Below the pieces are notes generated by a model. That model was given only the letters and a program-made list of their open reading frames with translations. It had not been told where the DNA came from and ran no database searches. Shown here piece by piece: positions 9,741 through 17,715 of a stretch of 64,000 bases of DNA. Position 1 is the first letter of the stretch. The number at the start of each line of letters is the position of its first letter. The stretch spans positions 186,001 through 250,000 of the forward strand of contig NZ_JAVFVU010000006.1 of assembly GCF_030929615.1 (NCBI RefSeq), written 5' to 3'. Both the position numbers and the translations under genes were made by a program. This stretch comes from Dyadobacter sp. LHD-138. GTDB taxonomy: Bacteria > Bacteroidota > Bacteroidia > Cytophagales > Spirosomataceae.

Positions 9741-10013
9741 TTATTTTCTCTTTTTTTCAATGTAATCCGCCATCGTATTGATGGTCAGAAATGCTTCTTT
9801 TCCTTCCTCTGGATTAGTAACCTGGATGCCATAGAATTTTTCCAAAAGTACGATGAGCTCCAGGGCGTCAATCGAGTCAAGCCCAATACCCTCTGTACTG
9901 AACAGCAGGGCGTCGTCGGCAATATCAGCAACCTGAATATCTTCCAGATTCAATTGTTCTATGATGTGTTTCTTCAGGTCTTCTTTTAACGTATCCATCT
10001 TGGGTGTAATCAT
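9741..10013 (-). CDS. Acyl carrier protein
   Basis: A 90-residue four-helix carrier protein with the phosphopantetheine attachment motif GLDSIDALEL (S47). An ATG at 9998 would also work and removes five residues. It is closely similar to the ACP at 61959-62225 (shared IVQYLNL/IIEQLNLED-like helix 1, LDSIDxLELxVLLExxYGI and NPxEGxK), again linking the two pigment regions. It lies between the ketosynthase genes in the leftward operon and presumably holds the growing polyene chain. Confidence 0.9.
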   Translation of the reverse strand: MITPKMDTLKEDLKKHIIEQLNLEDIQVADIADDALLFSTEGIGLDSIDALELIVLLEKFYGIQVTNPEEGKEAFLTINTMADYIEKKRK

Positions 10014-10053
10014 TTATTTAATTTACTGAGTATTTGACCGTGTTCTGAATCGG

Positions 10054-10665
10054 TCAAAAACCAGCACATGTAATTAAGTTTTCTCTATTCAACTGCATTC
10101 CGGTAGCGCTATTTTCTTCTACCAAAAACACAAATACTTCTATCTTTCCTTCCAGAATACCGAGCCAGCCCATAAGCACGGCTTTGGCGCCAGCAACCAT
10201 CATAATTTCTCCATATTGCAGGAAAAACTCAGGTGCGAATTTAGGCAAAACAGCAAACATATTCTCACCAAACCATTTATTCCTGATGGCAATCTCACCC
10301 AGCACAATGTTGGGAAGCGTGTACACAAACAGGGAGGGACTGGGTGATTTTTTATCCACATACGACTCCATAAAGCGGATATCCGTATCAGCACTCGATT
10401 CCTGATTTGCAAAAAGCAGTCCAATTTCATCATCCTGATAGCGGGTGGATAACGCTGGATTTGACTTTTTTATTAACTCTGATCCGATAAACCCGGCTTG
10501 CGAAAGCATATCCATTTTATAGAATTTAGGATATTCCAGCGTAAGCCCTTTATACAACTGCTTAAACCAGCTGTCACCCGATTCCGTATTTTTCTGCGCG
10601 ATCACATCTCCGTTAAGCACACAGCTTTCTTCATTTATATGACAACAAGCGGTAATAAAACTCAT
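10054..10665 (-). CDS. Short ketosynthase-like (thiolase half-fold) protein
   Basis: A 203-residue protein resembling the beta-ketoacyl synthase N-terminal-like family (PF13723 type) seen as small accessory proteins in aryl-polyene loci. The central region reads DDEIGLLFANQESSADTDIR, then SPSLFVYTLPNIVLGEIAIR, laid out like the middle strands of a KS, but there is no nucleophile Cys in the expected place and the C-terminal half is missing. The stop codon is 40 bp before the ACP gene start; its own start overlaps the next ketosynthase stop by 4 bp (ATGA). A structural or chain-length role beside an active KS is inferred; no catalysis is predicted. Confidence 0.65.
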   Translation of the reverse strand: MSFITACCHINEESCVLNGDVIAQKNTESGDSWFKQLYKGLTLEYPKFYKMDMLSQAGFIGSELIKKSNPALSTRYQDDEIGLLFANQESSADTDIRFMESYVDKKSPSPSLFVYTLPNIVLGEIAIRNKWFGENMFAVLPKFAPEFFLQYGEIMMVAGAKAVLMGWLGILEGKIEVFVFLVEENSATGMQLNRENLITCAGF

Positions 10666-11744
10666 AATTTCCGAAAGACTAAGGATGCATTGCAGCCTCC
10701 AAAACCCGAAGCTGTTTTCAATATCGTATTTAATTCGGAAGATTTATTCCCGGTCGTAATATTCAGGGACTTTGAAGTACCGGTTTCTGAATAACCGAGA
10801 CTTTTGATCAGCATATTATGACGCATCATTTGCATGGATATCGCCGTTTCTATGACCCCTGCCGCACCAAGTGTGTGCCCAAAATACCCTTTCAGACTAT
10901 TTATGGGAATATCAGCCATGTTAAGACGATCAAATGCAATGGCTTCCATTTCGTCATTAAAAACCGTGGCTGTTCCGTGTGCCGAAATAAAATCGATTTC
11001 ACCGAAAGACATTTTATTTAGCTCCAATGTTCTTTTTACACTTCTGTATAATCCTTCGCCGGTTCGGGACGGGCCGGAAATATGGTTGGCGTCATTTGCA
11101 GAAGTGCCAGAATATAAACCCAATGGCTTATTTTTGAAAATTTCAGGGGTATTGGATACAACCACTGCCGCACAACCTTCGCCAAGGCTGATCCCGCTTC
11201 GGTTCAGATCAAACGGCGTACAAGGTGTGGCACTAACGGCAAAAAGCGACTGAAATCCAAATAAAACAAAGTCGGAAATGACGTCACAACCTAACACGAT
11301 CACGTGATCATAAAGACCTGCCTTAATAAAATTATTTGCAGCGTTGATCGCCAAAACGCCTGAGATACAGGCATTGGAAACAACCAGCGGTTCATTCGCC
11401 AGACCAAAATGTTTTACCAGACTTGTGAGCGATGGCGCAAAAGGATCTTTGATATTGCGATCCAGACCACCTTTTGTCGAGCTGACAATAACCAGTGTTT
11501 TTTTAGAAGTAATACGGGCCGGGTCAATCCGCTTCGCCACTTTCGACAATGTATCGATCAACAATGTCTCAAATTTATTCGAGGAAGAAAGGTCCGTTAT
11601 TTTCGACAGATGAATCGCTTCCTGATTAAAACCGGCATGAGGCACCAAAGAAATACCTGACCGGTTTTCACAAACCGACTGGAAATTTTCCCGAATACTT
11701 TGTCCCAAGGGACTCACTATTTCCTCAGCACCTATATAGGTCAT
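10662..11744 (-). CDS. Beta-ketoacyl-ACP synthase, active
   Basis: A 360-residue KS with C126 in VVSNACISGVLA, H256 in ISAHGTATVF and H290 in YFGHTLGAAG, so the triad is complete. It is shorter than FabF (about 410 residues) and diverges in the N-terminal half, as ApeR/ApeO-type KSs of aryl-polyene clusters do. It overlaps by 4 bp with the short Cys-less protein, which suggests the two are made in equal amounts and may form a heterodimer. Its exact step (starter loading or chain extension) cannot be read from sequence. Confidence 0.88.
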   Translation of the reverse strand: MTYIGAEEIVSPLGQSIRENFQSVCENRSGISLVPHAGFNQEAIHLSKITDLSSSNKFETLLIDTLSKVAKRIDPARITSKKTLVIVSSTKGGLDRNIKDPFAPSLTSLVKHFGLANEPLVVSNACISGVLAINAANNFIKAGLYDHVIVLGCDVISDFVLFGFQSLFAVSATPCTPFDLNRSGISLGEGCAAVVVSNTPEIFKNKPLGLYSGTSANDANHISGPSRTGEGLYRSVKRTLELNKMSFGEIDFISAHGTATVFNDEMEAIAFDRLNMADIPINSLKGYFGHTLGAAGVIETAISMQMMRHNMLIKSLGYSETGTSKSLNITTGNKSSELNTILKTASGFGGCNASLVFRKL

Positions 11745-11766
11745 TTTTCAATTCATTCTTTTATAA

Positions 11767-11794
11767 ACCGCGTTCCGTGAACCACGTTCCATGC
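11767..11794. repeat. 14-nt imperfect tandem repeat
   Basis: Two units, ACCGCGTTCCGTGA and ACCACGTTCCATGC, stand head to tail between the ketosynthase and thioesterase genes. See also the tandem units at 41998-42025 and 38887-38900. Confidence 0.6.
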
Positions 11795-11805
11795 CTCAAA
11801 CTAAA

Positions 11806-12219
11806 TCAAACCAGGTTTGTTTCTTTCCAAACACGATAAAAATCAGGTGTAATTAATTCCAGTGTCCGGCTTTCACGTTCCAGAAAAACCTGCATGGTTT
11901 TCCCGATGGCACAAAGTTCTCCGGTGGAAATATTAACAACCTCATATTCGAACATAATTTTGGCCGATTTTGAGGGTACAAATTTCGTAATCACTTTTAT
12001 TTTCTGCCCATAATGCACAGGTGCTTTATGGTCAATTTCAGACTTAACGATCGGCGTAAAATAACCCTGTCCAAAAATGGTCAGATATTCCAGGCCAAAT
12101 TGTTTTCCAAAGGCCTCTCTCCCGTCTTCAAAAAATTTCAGATAATTGCCATGCCAGACCACGCCCATGGCATCTGTTTCACTAAACCGTATTTCAATTT
12201 CTATTTCAGAAACAAGCAT
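11806..12219 (-). CDS. Hotdog acyl thioesterase (YbgC/4HBT type)
   Basis: A 137-residue 4HBT-family protein. The segment FSETDAMGVVWHGNYLKFFEDGREAF (given here only as a landmark near residues 11-36) contains the family's Asp and His positions in TDAMGVVWHGNY. It should hydrolyse an acyl thioester and could release the finished aryl-polyene chain or edit stalled ACPs. I chose the ATG at 12219 because the family usually begins shortly before the R(F/Y)SxTD strand; the longer frame uses GTG at 12249. It lies 41 bp after the dehydratase gene in the same operon. Confidence 0.85.
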   Translation of the reverse strand: MLVSEIEIEIRFSETDAMGVVWHGNYLKFFEDGREAFGKQFGLEYLTIFGQGYFTPIVKSEIDHKAPVHYGQKIKVITKFVPSKSAKIMFEYEVVNISTGELCAIGKTMQVFLERESRTLELITPDFYRVWKETNLV

Positions 12220-12260
12220 ATATATTTCATGAGCAGTTACCAAAACCACCCTCAGGATCG

Positions 12261-12677
12261 TTAAGTAACCACAATTTTGATTTCACATTCAAGCAATTTA
12301 CGTCCATTACAGTAATTCTCCCCCTTTACCAGAAAAATATTTCCCAACTGATGAGTCGGTGTAACAATCGTATTTATTTTTGAATGAGCCAGTGGCAGCT
12401 CAAAAACTTCCAATTTCGAGATCGCTCCGATAAACCCGATTTTAGGCTCAGCTCCCTTTTGATGATCAAGATAACCAAAACCGGCTGCGCAGGTCTGGGC
12501 AATATTTTCTATCAAACCCGACTCTTCAAAAAAACCAGAATGAACCAGCACGTTATCCTCCTCAATGAAAAAATCAGATTCAAACCTGTCTGCACGCGCT
12601 GAAACCAGGTTGTCGATCATGACAAACGGGGATCTGTGCGGTATGTAATCGACTATTTTTTCTTTCGTTACGATCAT
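12261..12677 (-). CDS. Hotdog 3-hydroxyacyl-ACP dehydratase (ApeI/FabZ-like)
   Basis: A 138-residue hotdog protein beginning VTKEKIVDYIPHRSPFVMID, the N-terminal FabZ-like signature (IPHRxPF). The central helix around ESGLIENIAQTCAAGFGY sits where FabZ has its catalytic Glu-bearing helix. In aryl-polyene clusters a protein of this type works with the KS pair to dehydrate each 3-hydroxyacyl intermediate. It overlaps the acyltransferase gene by 4 bp (ATGA). Compared with the other dehydratase (5717-6073) it lacks the HFPGxPVMPG strip, so the two are not interchangeable duplicates. Confidence 0.82.
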   Translation of the reverse strand: MIVTKEKIVDYIPHRSPFVMIDNLVSARADRFESDFFIEEDNVLVHSGFFEESGLIENIAQTCAAGFGYLDHQKGAEPKIGFIGAISKLEVFELPLAHSKINTIVTPTHQLGNIFLVKGENYCNGRKLLECEIKIVVT

Positions 12678-13543
12678 TCCTGAAAAAAGTTGAAGTAGTT
12701 AAACCACTGTTCCGGATACTGACGTACCTTTCTTTCCAACTCGTCCACATACAGTCTCGCAATTTCTTCGGGTTTCATTTTTTGCGTGATGGGTGCCGTG
12801 GCGCTTAAATGATAACTGTATTTCCCATCTTTTGCAGCAAAAACGAAGGTTACCGGCGCATCAAACTTAGACGCAATAACGAAAGGACCGTATGGAAATT
12901 TCGCTTCTTTGCCCATAAAATCCATTTCAATAAATTTGGCTCCCTCCATATACCGATCGGCATGAATGGCCACAAACTCATTATTTATCAATGCGTTACG
13001 AATTGATATAATGTGCGACAAATCATTTTTAATGGGTATAATCTTAAACCGGGAACCTCCGGTGGAGAGATCCATGAATTTTTTAATGCTCTCAACTTCC
13101 GCATCAAGCATTACGATATTGATTGTGGGAGTAATTCTTCCTTTGAGCAGATTCCCGGCAGTTTCCCAGTTTCCAAGATGCGCACTTAGCAGCATACCGC
13201 CTTTTCCGCCGTTTCTGATATCCAGCAGATATTGCTCGTTTTCAAAAATATGGGTAAAATGAGAACCCTTTCCCAAAAGAAAGGCAGCCCTGTCGAGTAA
13301 AGTCTGCCCGAAAATATAGAAATTCTTTCGAACCAGATCCAGGGCCGGTTTTCCGGAAATATGTAGTGTATCACTGTAAAAATCCAGAAGGGCTTTTTTA
13401 GGTCGCGCTGCAAACAAAAAGTAATAATAGGTTACCAATTGTAAAAGACGATAGGCAAAACCCAGCCCCAACACTTTAACAAAAAAAAGGAAAATTTTAT
13501 ACCCTAATAAAGATCCTTTGGTTTTACCATCCCAACGGTTCAT
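12674..13543 (-). CDS. LpxL/HtrB-like lysophospholipid acyltransferase
   Basis: A 289-residue LPLAT-superfamily protein with an N-terminal hydrophobic segment (about residues 20-50) and the catalytic motif SAHLGNWETAG (HxxxxE). A second conserved block HADRYMEGAKFIEMDFMG follows. Relatives acylate lipid A on the inner membrane. In flexirubin/aryl-polyene loci the homologue is thought to transfer the ACP-bound aryl polyene onto a lipid or, for flexirubins, to help form the ester with the dialkylresorcinol; which applies here is not known. It lies 3 bp after ACP gene 13547-13813, suiting a direct ACP-acyltransferase partnership. Confidence 0.85.
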   Translation of the reverse strand: MNRWDGKTKGSLLGYKIFLFFVKVLGLGFAYRLLQLVTYYYFLFAARPKKALLDFYSDTLHISGKPALDLVRKNFYIFGQTLLDRAAFLLGKGSHFTHIFENEQYLLDIRNGGKGGMLLSAHLGNWETAGNLLKGRITPTINIVMLDAEVESIKKFMDLSTGGSRFKIIPIKNDLSHIISIRNALINNEFVAIHADRYMEGAKFIEMDFMGKEAKFPYGPFVIASKFDAPVTFVFAAKDGKYSYHLSATAPITQKMKPEEIARLYVDELERKVRQYPEQWFNYFNFFQE

Positions 13544-13546
13544 TAA

Positions 13547-13813
13547 TTACAGCGATAGTTTCTTTTGAACAAGTTGATAAAAATCCCCGAAGGTAACAAT
13601 GTCCTTAAAATCTTCACCCGTTACCTTAATATTCAAATTTTCTTCGATCAAAACCACAAGGTCCACATAGTCAAGACTATCCAGATCCAGCGTATCTTTC
13701 AAACTATTTTCAGGAAGAATAAGATTCCTGTCTACCTCAAATTCTTCTGACAAAAAATCCCTGGTATCCTCAATAATTTCTCCCAATTCCATTGTAACAA
13801 GTGTTTCATTCAT
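13547..13813 (-). CDS. Acyl carrier protein
   Basis: An 88-residue ACP with the attachment motif LDLDSLDYVDLVVL (S46). It is more acidic and differs from the other two ACPs in the window, so it may serve a distinct partner, perhaps the acyltransferase immediately downstream. It is the first gene after a 276-bp gap, and may start its own transcript. Confidence 0.9.
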   Translation of the reverse strand: MNETLVTMELGEIIEDTRDFLSEEFEVDRNLILPENSLKDTLDLDSLDYVDLVVLIEENLNIKVTGEDFKDIVTFGDFYQLVQKKLSL

Positions 13814-14089
13814 GGCTACAAAATTAATTTATTCTTTGGTTATAGTTTTCAAAATCGATTTAAATTTTAACATATTCGTTCAAAAACAACATAAAACTTT
13901 TTCGAATTACTAAATCTGTATTGTTAAATCGCTACCTGTCAAATTTATAACTACAAAAATGTAAAGATTTGGTTTGAACCCGTATGCCGGTTAGTAATTA
14001 GCACATCAGATATTATTATATGGAATTTGGCACAACATACCACAATCCAGGTCTATAAACCGGGATCTCCATTCAGTCTTCCAAAAATT
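13814..14089. other. 276-bp AT-rich gap inside the leftward pigment operon
   Basis: Noncoding by inspection: no long frame in either direction. It separates the TAL-fabG-KS block from the ACP-led block. A CAAATTTA at 13940-13947 reads as a TAnnTTTG -7 element on the minus strand, but I find no -33 TTG at the right distance. No clear terminator hairpin was seen, so the blocks may be co-transcribed. Confidence 0.4.
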
Positions 14090-15310
14090 TTACTGAATTT
14101 TCTTAATAATCAAGGTAGAATTCGTTCCGCCAAAACCGAAAGAATTTGATAGAAAACAATCGATCTTTTGCTCTTTGGTTTCCGCTACAATGTTGATTTT
14201 GGCAGACTCTTCATCCGGGTTCTCAAAATTGATATTGGGCGCGATAAAACTGTTCTGCATCATGAGCATCGAATAAATGATTTCACTGGCTCCTGCCATC
14301 CAGCATTCATGCCCCGTCATCGACTTGGTAGAACTTACCGGCACTTTACCACCAAACACTTCCCCGATTGCCTTTGCTTCACTGCTGTCTCCAACGGGCG
14401 TGGAAGTTGCGTGTGCGTTGATATAATCAATATCATTCACAGAAACCTGCGCCTGATTTAACGCCATATTCAGCGACCGTACCTGACCTTCCATACTCGG
14501 GTTCGAGATGTGATCGCCGTTGGATGAAAAACCATAACCGATCACCTCCGCCAGAATGGGCGCCCCGCGTTTTACAGCCGCTTCATAAGATTCAAGAATA
14601 ACCGTTGCTGCTCCCCCGCTTGGCACAAGACCATCACGATCTTTATCGAAAGGACGGGAAGCCCTGGCAGGATCCGACTCATGCACCGAAAACGTGCCCA
14701 GTCCATCGAAACTGCACATGGCCGCCAGGTTTATTTCCTGTGCGCCACCGCAAACAATACGATCCTGCAAACCTTGTTTGATCATAATGTAACCCATCCC
14801 GATGGAATGAGAGCCCGATGCACAAGCAGCGCTCAATGTAAAATTGATTCCTTTCAGCTTGAAAATAGTCGAAAGGTTCATATTCACCGTGCTGTTCATA
14901 TTCTGAAAAATCGCGCCGCTTCCGATCAGCGTCGTATCAAATTTCTCTCTTGCCTTGTCATAGGCCTCCACCACGGAAGCCGCAGTGCTGTCATTCCCGA
15001 AAATAATACCGGTTTCGGTCGTTTCAAGAAAATCAGCATCGAGACCAGCCATTTCCATAGCTTCTTTCGTCGACATGTAGGCGTACATGGCGGGCTGGTG
15101 CATACCCAGGCGCTGCCTTCTGGATAAAAAAGGTTTCAGGTCGGGCTCCTGTACCATGCCCGTAAGGGCGGAACGGAATCCAAAATCCTTTCTGACCTGA
15201 TCAAAAATAATACCACTTTTTCCGGCGTATAACGACTTTGTTACCTCCCCAAGATTTTCACCCAGGCAGGAATAAATTCCAATTCCGGTAATCACTACTC
15301 TGTGGTTCAT
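14090..15310 (-). CDS. FabF-like beta-ketoacyl-ACP synthase, active
   Basis: A 406-residue KS with C163 in LSAACASGSHSI, H300 in YINAHATSTP and H334 in MTGHECWMAGA. The ACASGSHSI elbow and MTGHECWMAGASE segment match the KS subgroup found beside FabG in aryl-polyene clusters. It starts two bases from the fabG stop and belongs to the first block of the operon with TAL. It probably extends the coumaroyl starter. Length and motifs are all normal. Confidence 0.9.
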   Translation of the reverse strand: MNHRVVITGIGIYSCLGENLGEVTKSLYAGKSGIIFDQVRKDFGFRSALTGMVQEPDLKPFLSRRQRLGMHQPAMYAYMSTKEAMEMAGLDADFLETTETGIIFGNDSTAASVVEAYDKAREKFDTTLIGSGAIFQNMNSTVNMNLSTIFKLKGINFTLSAACASGSHSIGMGYIMIKQGLQDRIVCGGAQEINLAAMCSFDGLGTFSVHESDPARASRPFDKDRDGLVPSGGAATVILESYEAAVKRGAPILAEVIGYGFSSNGDHISNPSMEGQVRSLNMALNQAQVSVNDIDYINAHATSTPVGDSSEAKAIGEVFGGKVPVSSTKSMTGHECWMAGASEIIYSMLMMQNSFIAPNINFENPDEESAKINIVAETKEQKIDCFLSNSFGFGGTNSTLIIKKIQ

Positions 15311-15311
15311 T

Positions 15312-16043
15312 TTATGAATAAATTCCTCCGTTGATATTAATCACTTCTCCCGTAATGTATGACGCTTTTTCAGAAGCCAGAAAACTGACCAGATGGGCAA
15401 CTTCCTCCGCTTTGCCAAAACGATTCATCGGGATCATTTGTTTCAGTTCAGTCTCATTCAGGTCCTTGGTCATGTCGCTGACGATAAAACCGGGTGCAAC
15501 CGCATTGACGGTAATTTTCCGCTTCGCCACTTCCTGTGCCAACGCCTTTGTCGACGCAATCATCGCACCTTTCGCTGCCGAATAATTCGTTTGTCCGGCA
15601 ACACCCTTCAACCCTGAAACTGACGCGATATTGATGATCCGTCCCGTACGCTTGCGAAGCATTTGCTGGATGGCATTCTGGGTCACGTTGAACAATCCTT
15701 TTGTAGAAGTATTCAGCACATCATCCCAATCTTTCTCCGGCATCCACATAAACAAACCATCACGCGTGATACCCGCATTATTCACCAAAACACTGATAAA
15801 CTTTTCCGCGTTCTTTTCTCTCCATCCGTTAAGCGCCTCATCCACTTCCGTTTTGGTCTGGACGTTAAACTGCAACAGCTCCCCGTCCCCACCATTTTCC
15901 CGAATTTCCGCAAGGGTTTCTTCCGCAGCTTCCTGGTTGGATGAATAATTAACTAAAATAAACAAGCCATGATCTTTGGCCAGCTGCACCGCTATCGCTC
16001 TCCCCAGTCCTCTGGATGCTCCTGTTACAAGTGCGCAATTCAT
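15312..16043 (-). CDS. 3-oxoacyl-ACP reductase (FabG-like SDR)
   Basis: A 243-residue short-chain dehydrogenase. NADP(H) motif TGASRGLGRAIA is at residues 7-18, the structural NNAG motif in VLVNNAGITRDGL, the catalytic Ser in NIASVSG and the YSAAK Tyr-Lys pair. It reduces 3-oxoacyl-ACP to 3-hydroxyacyl-ACP in each extension cycle. Its stop adjoins the ketosynthase start, and its own start overlaps the TAL stop by 4 bp, so the three genes are tightly coupled. Its location, rather than sequence, assigns it to the pigment pathway instead of primary fatty-acid synthesis. Confidence 0.92.
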   Translation of the reverse strand: MNCALVTGASRGLGRAIAVQLAKDHGLFILVNYSSNQEAAEETLAEIRENGGDGELLQFNVQTKTEVDEALNGWREKNAEKFISVLVNNAGITRDGLFMWMPEKDWDDVLNTSTKGLFNVTQNAIQQMLRKRTGRIINIASVSGLKGVAGQTNYSAAKGAMIASTKALAQEVAKRKITVNAVAPGFIVSDMTKDLNETELKQMIPMNRFGKAEEVAHLVSFLASEKASYITGEVININGGIYS

Positions 16044-17569
16044 ATGTTAAACGGGGTTTCTTTTATTAATTTACAAACATCGGCGATACTCTCAAAAGGC
16101 GGAATATCTTCTTTTACAAATTTAGCCTTTGTACGGATCTGCGCGTAGATCGCTTTTGTTTTTGGCGACAATCTTTCCTTTTCATCCACTTCCAGTAAAT
16201 CGATAGCCTGGCAAATGGCCATGATGTGGATCGACATCACCTGATATGAATTTTCCAGAACCTGTTTTGCAAGTACCGCACTGTTGGTACCCATGCTTAC
16301 AATATCCTGATTATCATTGTTATTGGGAATACTATGGATATAAACCGAAGTTGACAACGCCTGACTTTCCGCGGTTGTGGACGTGGCCGTAAACTGAATT
16401 CCCTGGAAACCGAAGTTAAGTCCCCATGTTCCTGCATTCAGGAAAGGAGGAAATTTACCATTCAGTTTGCTGTTCATCAAAAAGTTAAGCTGGCGTTCCA
16501 TCAGCATGGAAAGTTTCGTCAGCACGATTTTGACTTTATCCATTTCCAGCGAAATGTAATCTCCGTGGAAATTACCGCCATGGAAAACATTATCTTCATC
16601 CGGTCTTACAATCGGATTATCATTGGTAGAGTTTAATTCATTTTCAACAACTTCCTGTGCATAATTGATGGTATCCACAATAGGCCCGATAATCTGGGGA
16701 ACACAGCGAATGGAATAATACTCCTGAATTTTACGTTCGAATTCACGGGTTTCCAGTGCCTTATCATCCTTAAAGAGCTCCTCCCGATTACGGATCATCT
16801 GGCTATCGGTCAGGAATTCACGCATTTGGTGCGCCACATACTGCTGCCCTTTATGGTGTTTCACAGCATTTAATTCCTTGGAAAAAGAATCGTCAAACGC
16901 TTCCATAATTTCATTCAGCATCGACGAAGCCGCAATGGCCCACTGCACAAGACGCTGTGCGTAGATCAGGTTAACCGCCGCAATGCCGGTCATGCAGGAG
17001 GTTCCGTTGATCAGTCCCAAACCATCCCGAAGCTCAATTTTTAATGGTTTGATACCATGCTTCGCCAACACATCGGCTGCTTTCTGACGAACTCCGTTTT
17101 CATAAACATATCCTTCACCAATCAGGTTAAGGCCCAGATGAGACAGCTGGACAAGGTCGCCGCTGGCGCCTACGCTTCCGTGTTCAAAAATTTCAGGAAC
17201 GATACCTTTATTTAAAAACAAAACCAGCTGCTGAATCACTCCCGCACTGATTCCCGAGTTTCCCTGTAAAAAGGAGTTGAGACGGGCGAGCATAACACTG
17301 CGCGCGTACGTTTCATCCAGTGCTTTGCCAATGCCGCTCGAATGGCTTCTGATGAGATTGTACTGAAGCTGGTTTAATTTATCGGTTTCGATACGGAATT
17401 GCGCCATAGGGCCAAAACCGGTATTGATACCGTATATAATCTTATCTTTTGAAAATTCTGTTAAGAAATTAAATGACTTTGAAACGTGGTTGAGTGCGTC
17501 CTCTGCTAATTGAAATTCCTTTTTATCAATGGCATATTGCTCAATCTGAGCTAATGAAATACTAGTCAT
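16040..17569 (-). CDS. Tyrosine ammonia-lyase of the flexirubin type
   Basis: A 509-residue member of the aromatic amino acid lyase (HAL/PAL/TAL) family. The MIO cofactor forms from A135-S136-G137 in GSVGASGDLVQLSHL. Many long stretches resemble the characterised Flavobacterium johnsoniae tyrosine ammonia-lyase as I recall it, including YGINTGFGPMAQ, LQYNLIRSHSSG, NPIV...HGGNFHGDYISLEMDK and HSIPNNNDNQDIVSMGTNSA. The reaction would be L-tyrosine to 4-coumarate plus ammonia, giving the aromatic starter of flexirubins. Histidine ammonia-lyase is the alternative; the context of FabG, KS and ACP genes and the absence of hut genes argue against it. First gene of the leftward operon, divergent from the MMPL fusion. 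Confidence 0.9.
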   Translation of the reverse strand: MTSISLAQIEQYAIDKKEFQLAEDALNHVSKSFNFLTEFSKDKIIYGINTGFGPMAQFRIETDKLNQLQYNLIRSHSSGIGKALDETYARSVMLARLNSFLQGNSGISAGVIQQLVLFLNKGIVPEIFEHGSVGASGDLVQLSHLGLNLIGEGYVYENGVRQKAADVLAKHGIKPLKIELRDGLGLINGTSCMTGIAAVNLIYAQRLVQWAIAASSMLNEIMEAFDDSFSKELNAVKHHKGQQYVAHQMREFLTDSQMIRNREELFKDDKALETREFERKIQEYYSIRCVPQIIGPIVDTINYAQEVVENELNSTNDNPIVRPDEDNVFHGGNFHGDYISLEMDKVKIVLTKLSMLMERQLNFLMNSKLNGKFPPFLNAGTWGLNFGFQGIQFTATSTTAESQALSTSVYIHSIPNNNDNQDIVSMGTNSAVLAKQVLENSYQVMSIHIMAICQAIDLLEVDEKERLSPKTKAIYAQIRTKAKFVKEDIPPFESIADVCKLIKETPFNI

Positions 17570-17674
17570 TTATAGTTACTGTAATTAAAACCCATGTAAA
17601 ATAAATCTTTTTTTATGGCTTTGACAAGAAACGCTATTTAGCGGTTGGGAACATCAATATATTGTCAGGACTCT

Positions 17675-17682
17675 TACATTTG
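17675..17682 (+). promoter_or_regulatory. -7 promoter element before the MMPL fusion gene
   Basis: TACATTTG fits the Bacteroidota TAnnTTTG -7 consensus, 34 bp before the ATG at 17716. The -33 TTG candidates are poorly spaced (10 or 27 bp). It lies inside the longer TTG-started frame and so supports the shorter start. Confidence 0.5.
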
Positions 17683-17715
17683 TTTAAATTTACCCCAAAC
17701 TCACGTTCAAAATCC

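Noticed and set aside
13811..13826. -7 element CAAAATTA just before the ACP gene start
   Set aside because: It would place the transcription start inside or after the start codon on the minus strand and has no -33 partner.
16040..17569. Histidine ammonia-lyase (hutH) reading of the lyase gene
   Set aside because: No hut genes nearby; several long segments resemble the F. johnsoniae tyrosine ammonia-lyase and the neighbours are pigment genes.
17662..17715. 18-residue N-terminal extension of the MMPL fusion from a TTG codon
   Set aside because: It contains the TACATTTG promoter element and the ATG at 17716 starts directly before the first membrane helix.
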